Below are positions 1 through 5,839 of a DNA stretch of 6,372 bases, piece by piece. The notes below the pieces were generated by a model. The model saw only the letters and a program-made list of their open reading frames with translations, did not search any database and was not told the DNA's origin. The stretch spans positions 1 through 6,372 of the forward strand of contig JAFCZY010000140.1 of assembly GCA_019314105.1 (NCBI GenBank). The letters are read 5' to 3'. Source of the stretch: Deltaproteobacteria bacterium (lineage in GTDB: Bacteria; Desulfobacterota; Desulfobacteria; Desulfobacterales; Desulfobacteraceae). Position 1 is the stretch's first letter; the number at the start of each line of letters is the position of its first letter. The position numbers were made by a program, and so were the translations under genes.

Positions 1-2
1 GG

Positions 3-74
3 CAATCAAATCATCAGGGCAGCGGCACTGTCTTTGTGATGACATTACCGTATAGTAATCTTGAGGTCATTTAA
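3..74 (+). CDS. C-terminal tail of a probable sensor histidine kinase (partial, 5' end outside window)
   Basis: The frame starting at base 3 is open from the window edge to a TAA at 72-74 and encodes 23 residues. Its core, GSGTVFVMTLPYS, matches the usual end of a HATPase_c domain in histidine kinases: a G-[ST]-x-F-x-[VL]-x-LP strand followed by a few residues and the stop. Such kinases autophosphorylate a histidine and pass the phosphate to a response regulator. Only the last strand is visible, so no sensor domain, H-box or ATP lid can be checked. The other two plus frames close at 37-39 and 53-55. It lies 71 bp upstream of the Do protease on the same strand, so it could be cotranscribed with it. 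Other GHKL ATPases could end in a similar way. Confidence 0.5.
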   Translation, partial: QSNHQGSGTVFVMTLPYSNLEVI

Positions 75-145
75 TCGTCATATTTATGGGTTATTATTAA
101 AGTCGGTAAGAGAAATATTGATTTTAAAATTTATGGGAGGTTAAA

Positions 146-1564
146 ATGAAACAGATAAAGAAACTATTTTTTATCCTTATTATTATTGCGCTGATGGCTG
201 CACCGGCAATAGCTAAAAAAAATTATAAAAATACCCGGATGGTGCCGGTAAGTTTTGCCGAGCTTGCCAGACAGGCAAAACCGGGTGTTGTCAATATCCA
301 GACAGTTAAAACAATTGAAGGTGGGGGAAGGGTTTACAACCATTTTTTTGGTCAGCCCTTTGGTGGGAAACAAAACCCGTTTGATGAATTTTTCGCTCCT
401 TTTTTGAATCAGCAACCGCAAAGCAGAAAAGAAAAGAGTCTGGGGTCCGGGTTTATTATCAGTAAAGACGGGTATATTGTTACCAATAATCATGTGATTA
501 AAGATGCGGATCAAATCAAGGTAATCTTACATGATAAGACTGAATATGATGCAAGTATCATAGGGACGGATCCCATGACAGATCTGGCATTAATAAAAAT
601 TAAAGCCAAGAAGTTGATGCCGTTAAAATTCGGAAGGTCCTCTGAAGCGGATGTGGGGTCATGGGTGGTCGCCATTGGCAGCCCGTTTGGACTTGAACAG
701 ACAGTAACTGCCGGGATTGTCAGTGCAAAAGGAAGAATTATCGGATCCGGCCCTTATGACGATTTTATCCAGACCGATGCCTCCATTAATCCGGGAAATT
801 CCGGTGGGCCGTTGTTGAACCTTGAGGGTGAAGTGATTGGTATCAATACCGCCATTATCAGGTCAGGTCAGGGCATTGGGTTTGCAATCCCTTCGGATCT
901 TGCAACCGGTGTTATCGATCAGCTGACAGAACAAAAAACGGTTTCCCGGGGCTGGATGGGCGTGGCCATTCAAAATGTCACGGAAAAACTGGCCGAATAC
1001 TATGGAATTAAAGAGACCAAAGGCATATACGTAGCCAAAGTGTATGAGGGGGATCCGGCAGATAAGGCGGGTATCAAAGTCGGGGATATCATTTTTTCGA
1101 TCAATGATAAAACCATTGATTCATCCAGGGATCTTACGTTGACCATTGGAAGTTCATCTGTTGGTGAAACGGTTACTGTCAAGCTGATCCGTGATGGTAA
1201 AGAAAAAATTGTAAAGGTTAAACTTGGCAAGAGATCAGATCAGGATCCGGAAGAAATTAATACGAATGATGGCTATGATTCTTTTGGATTCAGGTTAAAA
1301 CAGATGGATTCTGATATCGCCCGAAAACTGGGTTATCCTGAAGATATCAAAGGACTTGTCGTGATTGACATGGAATCCGGCAGCCTGGCCACAAAAACGG
1401 CTGTTCGTCAAGGTGATCTGCTCATGGAAGTGAACCGGCATAAAATTTCTACCAGTGAAGAATATCAACAATATTTAAAACAAATAAATAAAGGCGGAAT
1501 AATCCAGCTTCTGTTCAGAAGAGGGAACAGCCATGTGTTCGTTGTGAGTTTTGAAAAACCGTAG
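146..1564 (+). CDS. degP: Do-family (DegP/DegQ/HtrA) periplasmic serine endoprotease
   Basis: This 472-residue protein is a complete periplasmic ATP-independent protease/chaperone that degrades misfolded envelope proteins. Residues 1-23 form a Sec signal peptide: basic start, hydrophobic core, and A21-I22-A23 as the likely cleavage site. The trypsin-like domain (about 35-260) carries the full catalytic triad: His116 in TNNHVI, Asp146 in DPMTDLAL and Ser219 in NPGNSGGPL. A glycine/phenylalanine-rich segment (about 58-97) before the domain fits the LA loop that packs between subunits in Do oligomers. PDZ1 (about 268-361) begins with the carboxylate-binding RGWMGV loop, and PDZ2 covers about 375-470. 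The length matches the family (about 450-475). It has no cysteine, unlike E. coli DegP. The start ATG has a strong GGGAGG at 135-140 with 5-nt spacing. The gene ends with TAG just before a stem-loop and faces a convergent tRNA gene. I saw no confident promoter in 75-145. DegP versus DegQ naming cannot be settled from sequence alone. Confidence 0.95.
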   Translation: MKQIKKLFFILIIIALMAAPAIAKKNYKNTRMVPVSFAELARQAKPGVVNIQTVKTIEGGGRVYNHFFGQPFGGKQNPFDEFFAPFLNQQPQSRKEKSLGSGFIISKDGYIVTNNHVIKDADQIKVILHDKTEYDASIIGTDPMTDLALIKIKAKKLMPLKFGRSSEADVGSWVVAIGSPFGLEQTVTAGIVSAKGRIIGSGPYDDFIQTDASINPGNSGGPLLNLEGEVIGINTAIIRSGQGIGFAIPSDLATGVIDQLTEQKTVSRGWMGVAIQNVTEKLAEYYGIKETKGIYVAKVYEGDPADKAGIKVGDIIFSINDKTIDSSRDLTLTIGSSSVGETVTVKLIRDGKEKIVKVKLGKRSDQDPEEINTNDGYDSFGFRLKQMDSDIARKLGYPEDIKGLVVIDMESGSLATKTAVRQGDLLMEVNRHKISTSEEYQQYLKQINKGGIIQLLFRRGNSHVFVVSFEKP

Positions 1565-1567
1565 TAG

Positions 1568-1627
1568 CGAATAGTTTATTTTGAATAACCGGCATTTGTC
1601 TCTGGATGAATGTCGGTTTACTATTCG
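1568..1627. terminator. Long two-part stem-loop between convergent degP and tRNA-Ala; possible terminator or transcript end
   Basis: The outer arms CGAATAGT (1568-1575) and ACTATTCG (1620-1627) are perfectly complementary over 8 bp. Inside them, AACCGGCATT (1587-1596) pairs with AATGTCGGTT (1609-1618) over 10 bp with one G-U, around a 12-nt loop. An 11-nt one-sided bulge (1576-1586) separates the two stems. It begins 3 nt after the degP stop, where a transcript end is expected, and can fold on either strand. However, no U-tract follows it in either direction: the plus strand continues with an A-run (1630-1636). On the minus strand that run is a T7 just after the tRNA and before the hairpin. 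It is therefore not a canonical intrinsic terminator; a 3'-end-protecting hairpin or a Rho-assisted stop is equally possible. Confidence 0.5.
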
Positions 1628-1639
1628 ATAAAAAAAGAT

Positions 1640-1715
1640 TGGTGGAGCTGAGGGGGATCGAACCCCTGACCTTACGGCTGCCAGCCGTACGCTCTCCCAG
1701 CTGAGCTACAGCCCC
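1640..1715 (-). tRNA. tRNA-Ala, anticodon GGC, with encoded CCA
   Basis: The minus strand folds into a complete 76-nt cloverleaf. The acceptor stem GGGGCTG pairs with CAGCTCC and includes the G3-U70 wobble pair that is the main alanine identity element. The D-arm is GCTC/GAGC with a GG in its loop. The anticodon stem is TACGG/CCGTA around the loop CTGGCAG, giving anticodon GGC (plus-strand bases 1680-1682), which reads GCC and GCU codons. The T-arm is AGGGG/CCCCT around TTCGATC. The discriminator is A73 (base 1643) and CCA is encoded at 1640-1642. Every helix is fully paired, so the gene looks functional. It lies convergent to degP and divergent from the ppiD operon and has its own putative promoter. 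A T7 run begins 3 nt beyond the CCA on the minus strand. Confidence 0.98.
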
Positions 1716-1732
1716 ATGGTAAAAGCATTCTT

Positions 1733-1761
1733 TAAATAATAGATTGAATCTGTTGTGTCAA
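1733..1761 (-). promoter_or_regulatory. Putative sigma70-type promoter for tRNA-Ala
   Basis: On the minus strand a perfect -35 TTGACA (1756-1761) is followed after 17 bp by the -10-like TATTTA (1733-1738). The -10 is weak (3 of 6 consensus bases), although AT-rich sequence continues past it. Transcription would begin near 1725, giving a leader of about 10 nt before the tRNA at 1715, which is a sensible distance for a stable RNA gene. An alternative -10 (TATTAT) exists but only at a 14-bp spacing. Confidence 0.5.
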
Positions 1762-1762
1762 C

Positions 1763-1774
1763 AAAAAATTTTTT
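1763..1774. promoter_or_regulatory. A6T6 tract between divergent promoters, possible UP element
   Basis: Six A followed by six T form a perfect 12-bp palindrome one base upstream of the -35 hexamer of the tRNA promoter. This is the region where the alpha-subunit C-terminal domain of RNA polymerase contacts AT-rich UP elements of stable-RNA promoters. The surrounding stretch to about 1800 is almost pure A/T. A role as UP element or bent DNA is inference from position and composition; low-complexity AT sequence alone could produce it. Confidence 0.35.
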
Positions 1775-1804
1775 ATAAATAGTTAAAGGTTAATTAATAA
1801 AATA

Positions 1805-1834
1805 TTGACACATGGTTTTATGAAAAGATATTAT
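1805..1834 (+). promoter_or_regulatory. Putative sigma70-type promoter for the ppiD-M16 operon
   Basis: A consensus -35 TTGACA (1805-1810) is followed by an 18-bp spacer and the -10 TATTAT (1829-1834, 5 of 6 consensus). Initiation near 1841 would give a 5' leader of about 50 nt to the start codon at 1890. It points away from the tRNA promoter, so the two form a divergent pair with about 43 bp between their -35 boxes. No heat-shock or sigma-E-type motif was seen here. Confidence 0.6.
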
Positions 1835-1877
1835 AAGCGTTTATGTAATTAAAATATTTTTATTTTATACGAGAGTT

Positions 1878-1883
1878 AAGGAG
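1878..1883 (+). promoter_or_regulatory. Ribosome binding site that decides the ppiD start
   Basis: AAGGAG is a strong Shine-Dalgarno match. A GTG (1887) and an ATG (1890) are adjacent in-frame candidate starts. Spacing is only 3 nt to the GTG but 6 nt to the ATG, so the ATG is preferred. Confidence 0.75.
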
Positions 1884-1889
1884 AAAGTG

Positions 1890-3782
1890 ATGCTGCGTTA
1901 CTTGCGTGAAAATACCGGAAATTGGATTATTAAAATATTTCTTGGGATTATTGTGGTTGTATTTGTGTTTCTCGGTGTAGGGTCATTTGGATCAAAAAGG
2001 AATAATTCAGTTGCAACCATTAATGATGAACCCATTACCAGAGAGGAATATCAGCAGGCATATAAGACTATTGTTGATCAGATGCGAGCAAGATTCGGGA
2101 AAAATCTGAATGATGATATCCTGAAGGCACTCAATGTAAAACAACAGGCGCTTGACTCATTAATTGAACAAAAATTAATTTTATCCCAGGCAGACAAACT
2201 GGAAATTGCAGTTTCTGATAAAGAACTTCAGCAATCTTTACAGTCAATTAAAGCCTTTCAGAAAGAGGGGAAATTTAATTTAGATCAGTATAAAAAAGTA
2301 TTAAGTTTGAATTCTTTAAATCCTGAAATTTTTGAGCAAAACCAGATCAATTCACTCAGACAGCAAAAGGTAAGGAATATGGTGTTAAGTGCGGTCAATG
2401 TATCAGACCTTGAAGCCCGCGATTGGTATCTTTTCCAGAATACAAAAATTGCGGTTGATTATCTCTTATTTAGCCCCACCAGCTATTCCGATATTCATCC
2501 TTCTGAAGAACAGATCAAAAATTTTTATACGGAAAATAAAGATAATTATAAAACCGATCCTAAAATAAAAGCAGTGTATTTAAAGTTTTCTCCTGAAGAT
2601 CATAAAGATAAAGTAACCATCAGTGAAATTGATATCAAAGGGTATTATGAACAACATCAGGAAGAATTTAAAATACCTCAAAAGGTTGAAGCCAGGCATA
2701 TTTTAATTAAAGTTGCCAAAGATGCCGAAGAAGCAGACGTTAATACGGCAGAAAAAAGAGCGCTGGAAATTTACGAGATGATTGGTAAAGGGCAGGATTT
2801 CGAACAGCTTGCCAAACAATATTCAGAAGGCCCTTCAAAAGAGGGGGGTGGATATCTGGGTATATTTGAAAAACAAAGTATGGTAAAACCGTTTGCGGAT
2901 AAGGCGTTCTCCATGAAAGCCGGTGAAATTGGAAAACCGATACGAACACAGTTCGGCTGGCATATTATTCAAGTGGTGAAAAAATTTGAGGCATCTACTC
3001 AGACTTTGGCTCAGGTATCAGGGAAAATAAAAAAAGAACTGGAACAACAGGAACTGCAGAATCTTGCCTATGATAAAGCGGGAGAGGCATTTGATGCTGT
3101 GATTGACGGAGACGATTTCGAACAGGTAGCCCTTATTGTCAATAAAAAAATTATGGAAACCAAAGAATTCAGTATGAATGGCGAAGGTCTTGATATCGTT
3201 GACAACACAGGATTTGCAAGGGCTGCTTTTGAGCTTTCTCTGGATGATATCAGTGATGTAAAACAATTGGGTGACGCTTATTATTTGATCAAGCCAATTT
3301 TAAAGATTGAACCGGTTGTTCAAGCGCTTGACCTTGTTAAAGACAGAATTTTAAAAGAACTGACTGCAAAACTTCAAAAAGAACAGGCAAAAAAAGAGGC
3401 TCAATTGTGTATAACAAAACTCAATGATGAAAAAACACTGGATCAACTGGCTGAGGAACATGATCTAAACGTCAAGTCCACAAACTTATTTACAAGAAAC
3501 AGCGCTATTGAAGGGGTGGGAAATTTCCCCGAATTTAACCAGGCAGGTTTTTCATTAAATCAAAACAATAAAATTTATTCTAAAACGATTGAAACGCCAG
3601 CCGGATATTATATTATCGGGCTTAAAGAAAAAAAATTTCCTGAAGAATTTGAAATTTTAGAAAATCTCAAAAATATAAAAAATGAAATCAGCTGGAAAAA
3701 ACAGACCCAATCTTATCAGGCATGGATCAATGAATTGAAAAAACACAGTGAAATCAATTATGATCCTCAACTGTTGGATTAA
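1890..3782 (+). CDS. ppiD: PpiD/SurA-like membrane-anchored periplasmic peptidyl-prolyl isomerase chaperone
   Basis: This 630-residue protein has the PpiD layout and nearly the length of E. coli PpiD (about 623). Residues 12-33 form one hydrophobic inner-membrane anchor after a short N-terminus, leaving the rest in the periplasm. A SurA-N-like helical chaperone region spans about 35-185. A parvulin domain (about 264-366) starts at VEARHILIK (His270) and ends at QFGWHII (His358), with the GGGYLG and FADKAF signatures between. The residue aligning with the parvulin active-site Cys/Asp appears to be Gly314 (SEGPS). A charged helical C-terminal part (about 370-630) completes the chaperone core. 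PpiD in other bacteria sits at the SecYEG exit and assists folding of secreted proteins. The start is ATG 1890 rather than GTG 1887, because of ribosome-site spacing. The M16 peptidase follows 8 bp after the stop with no terminator between, so the two are very likely cotranscribed. Confidence 0.9.
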   Translation: MLRYLRENTGNWIIKIFLGIIVVVFVFLGVGSFGSKRNNSVATINDEPITREEYQQAYKTIVDQMRARFGKNLNDDILKALNVKQQALDSLIEQKLILSQADKLEIAVSDKELQQSLQSIKAFQKEGKFNLDQYKKVLSLNSLNPEIFEQNQINSLRQQKVRNMVLSAVNVSDLEARDWYLFQNTKIAVDYLLFSPTSYSDIHPSEEQIKNFYTENKDNYKTDPKIKAVYLKFSPEDHKDKVTISEIDIKGYYEQHQEEFKIPQKVEARHILIKVAKDAEEADVNTAEKRALEIYEMIGKGQDFEQLAKQYSEGPSKEGGGYLGIFEKQSMVKPFADKAFSMKAGEIGKPIRTQFGWHIIQVVKKFEASTQTLAQVSGKIKKELEQQELQNLAYDKAGEAFDAVIDGDDFEQVALIVNKKIMETKEFSMNGEGLDIVDNTGFARAAFELSLDDISDVKQLGDAYYLIKPILKIEPVVQALDLVKDRILKELTAKLQKEQAKKEAQLCITKLNDEKTLDQLAEEHDLNVKSTNLFTRNSAIEGVGNFPEFNQAGFSLNQNNKIYSKTIETPAGYYIIGLKEKKFPEEFEILENLKNIKNEISWKKQTQSYQAWINELKKHSEINYDPQLLD

Positions 3783-3790
3783 GGCTCCAC

Positions 3791-5839
3791 ATGAAGAATA
3801 GTACCATGGTCGTTAGAGTTGTCGTTTTAGGACTCTTACTCTTATTTTCATGTGCACCGAAGCATCCGATTGTTGACTCCAATCATGGTATTCAAACCGA
3901 TCCTTCCGTTGTTTATGGTGTCCTGTCCAATGGCTTCAAATATTTCCTTATGGAAAATTCTACACCCGAGGACAGGGTTAATATTCATCTGAATGTTTTT
4001 GCGGGTTCAATGAATGAGACAAATGAACAACAGGGTGTCGCCCATTACCTGGAACACATGCTGTTTAACGGATCAGAGCACTTTAAACCCGGAGAATTAA
4101 TCCAATATTTTCAATCCATTGGTATGGATTTTGGGTCAGATGCCAATGCCCACACTTCTTTTTTTAATACGGTTTATGATCTGTCCCTTCCAAATGCGGA
4201 TCAAAAGCGTATGGATGAAGCCTTTGTCGTTATCCAGGATTATGCAAAGGGTGCATTGCTTCTGGAAACCGAAGTCGATCGTGAACGAGGCATTATTTTA
4301 GCTGAAAAAAGAGAGAGGGACTCGGTATCTTACAGAACCTTCAAAAAATCACTGGAATTTGAACTTCCGAATTCCCTGTTTAATCAAAGATTCCCCATTG
4401 GGACTGACGATGTTATAAAAAAAGCGGATCAAACACTTTTAAAAACATATTATGATCAATGGTATCGCCCTGATAATATGGCATTGGTTGTTGTAGGTGA
4501 CTTTGATATCAGGACGGTTCAGCCTATGATAATTAAAAGATTTTCCAAGCTGAAGCCCCGCACTTTTTTCTTTAAAACGCCGGTATCATCCAAATGGGAA
4601 GATCATCAAGGGATAAAAGCGTTTTATCATTATGAGCCCGAAGCTGGCAGTACTGATATCACAATAGAGACCATTTCCCGGATACCGTTTGAAACACAAA
4701 CTCTGGAGACCCTAAAAAAAAGAACTTTAAATCATATTGCAAATTCAGTGTTGCAAAACAGGCTTTCAAGAATGGTAAACAAGCAAACTGCTGATTTCTC
4801 TGAAAGCTCTGTTTTTTCAGGGTCATTTTTACATCATATTTCACTGTCTGCCATTAGTGCCACTAGTGAGTCGGATAAGTGGGAAAAGGGTCTTCATCAG
4901 ATCGAAAATGCTTTGAGACAGGGCCTTACGTATGGGTTTACAGAAAAAGAACTGGATAGGGTTAAGGCCGATTTTATTTCTTCTCTTGAAAAAGACATGA
5001 ATCAGGCAGAAACACGGAAAAGCTCGAATCTATCCAGAGAAATTTTGACAGCCATCAATCAAAGAGAGCTGTTGTTATCTCCTCAGCAGAGGAAAGATCT
5101 TCTCGTCCCCTATATTGAATCGATTTCATTGCAGGATGCCCACGAGAGTTTAAAAGAATCATGGGCAAAAGATCACAGGCTGATACTGGTAACGGGAAAT
5201 GCTGATATAACCGCAAAAGATCCTGAAACAGTCATTCTCGATGTATATCAGAAAAGTCTTACCAATGAGGTGAGCCGGTATGAAGGGTTTGAATCAAAAC
5301 ACTTTCCGTATCTTGAATTGCCATCTGCAAAAGCCGGGATAAAAATAAGAGAAGATAATGTTAAAAACCTTGGGATTACAACAATCGATTTTCAGAATAA
5401 TGTTCGATTGAATTTAAAAAAAACAGATTACAAACAAAATGAATTCCAGTTTAAGGTTTGTTTTGGAGAAGGGAAAAAATCTGAGCCTGTATCAAAACCT
5501 GGTTTAGCCCTTGTTAGTGAGGATGTTTTCAGGGCAAGCGGGCTTGGAAATCTTGATACGGACCAGTTGGATGAAGTCCTGGCCGGTAATAAGATCCATA
5601 TCGGATTTGGGATTAATGAGAATTATTTTTCTTTATCCGGTTCTGGCGATCCAAAAGAAGCCGAGCTTATTTTCCAACTGATCTATCATTATTTCAATGA
5701 TCCCGGATACAGGGATGAAGCGTTGAATCTTGCAAAAATTCGATATAAACAGCGATATGACAGCATTATCCGAACACCCGAAGGCATCATGCAGATAAAA
5801 GGAGATCGATTTCTTGCCAGAAATGAATACGTTAAATGA
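3791..5839 (+). CDS. M16 (pitrilysin-family) zinc metallopeptidase lipoprotein, N-terminal three quarters of a frame-interrupted gene
   Basis: The 682 residues begin with a lipoprotein signal ending in the lipobox L18-F19-S20-C21. Ala22 at +2 would suit outer-membrane sorting by the E. coli rule. Domain 1 (about 40-245) has the inverted zinc motif H85-Y-L-E88-H89: His85 and His89 bind zinc and Glu88 is the catalytic base. The third ligand is probably Glu172, in the RERGIILAE segment. Domain 2 covers about 275-490 and a third domain starts near 520. The frame then ends in a TGA (5837-5839), although four-domain M16 enzymes such as PqqL run to about 930 residues. The missing last domain is encoded immediately downstream in the +1 frame. 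A weak AAGG (3781-3784) overlapping the ppiD stop sits 6 nt before this ATG; ATG 3806 is a less likely start. As it stands, the product keeps the zinc site but loses the last domain with its Arg/Tyr pair, so it is probably inactive or altered. Confidence 0.85.
   Translation: MKNSTMVVRVVVLGLLLLFSCAPKHPIVDSNHGIQTDPSVVYGVLSNGFKYFLMENSTPEDRVNIHLNVFAGSMNETNEQQGVAHYLEHMLFNGSEHFKPGELIQYFQSIGMDFGSDANAHTSFFNTVYDLSLPNADQKRMDEAFVVIQDYAKGALLLETEVDRERGIILAEKRERDSVSYRTFKKSLEFELPNSLFNQRFPIGTDDVIKKADQTLLKTYYDQWYRPDNMALVVVGDFDIRTVQPMIIKRFSKLKPRTFFFKTPVSSKWEDHQGIKAFYHYEPEAGSTDITIETISRIPFETQTLETLKKRTLNHIANSVLQNRLSRMVNKQTADFSESSVFSGSFLHHISLSAISATSESDKWEKGLHQIENALRQGLTYGFTEKELDRVKADFISSLEKDMNQAETRKSSNLSREILTAINQRELLLSPQQRKDLLVPYIESISLQDAHESLKESWAKDHRLILVTGNADITAKDPETVILDVYQKSLTNEVSRYEGFESKHFPYLELPSAKAGIKIREDNVKNLGITTIDFQNNVRLNLKKTDYKQNEFQFKVCFGEGKKSEPVSKPGLALVSEDVFRASGLGNLDTDQLDEVLAGNKIHIGFGINENYFSLSGSGDPKEAELIFQLIYHYFNDPGYRDEALNLAKIRYKQRYDSIIRTPEGIMQIKGDRFLARNEYVK
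5811..5839 (+). other. Frame break inside the M16 peptidase gene
   Basis: Frame-2 homology runs through GDRFLA (ending near 5818). M16-like sequence resumes in frame 3 at NTLNDIKNWL (from 5826). Frame 3 is open only from 5799 and frame 2 stops at 5837-5839, so the switch must lie in this short stretch. Joining the two needs a +1 shift. The internal match in domain 1 has about 17 residues between its RFPIGT phenylalanine and the leucine before KTYYDQW; the second copy has only about 10. This points to a small deletion rather than a single added base. No homopolymer run lies within the stretch. Confidence 0.7.

Noticed and set aside
60..130. Heat-shock or sigma70 promoter for degP
   Set aside because: A CTTGAGG at 60-66 resembles a sigma32 -35 box but no CCCCAT-like -10 follows. 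The -10-like TATTAT (92-97) and TAAAAT (125-130) lack a -35 at correct spacing, and the latter would place the start inside the ribosome site.
164..514. Minus-strand open frame of 116 codons inside degP
   Set aside because: It lies wholly antisense to a clear protease coding sequence and its product shows no recognisable domain. It is a shadow frame, as are the antisense frames at 1000-1230, 2740-2949, 3018-3266, 4659-4844 and 5867-6163, and the plus-strand one at 4119-4301.
1628..1640. Intrinsic terminator of tRNA-Ala formed by its own 3' arm and the T7 run
   Set aside because: The T-run begins 3 nt after the encoded CCA, but the adjacent helix is the acceptor/T-arm of the tRNA fold, not a dedicated hairpin. 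Termination there is possible but not supported.
5797..5839. Programmed +1 frameshift of the prfB kind in the M16 gene
   Set aside because: The required direction is +1 and a Shine-Dalgarno-like AAAAGGAG is present, but it lies about 32 nt before the TGA instead of a few bases. The codon before the stop (AAA) cannot re-pair well in the +1 frame, and residues appear to be missing at the junction.
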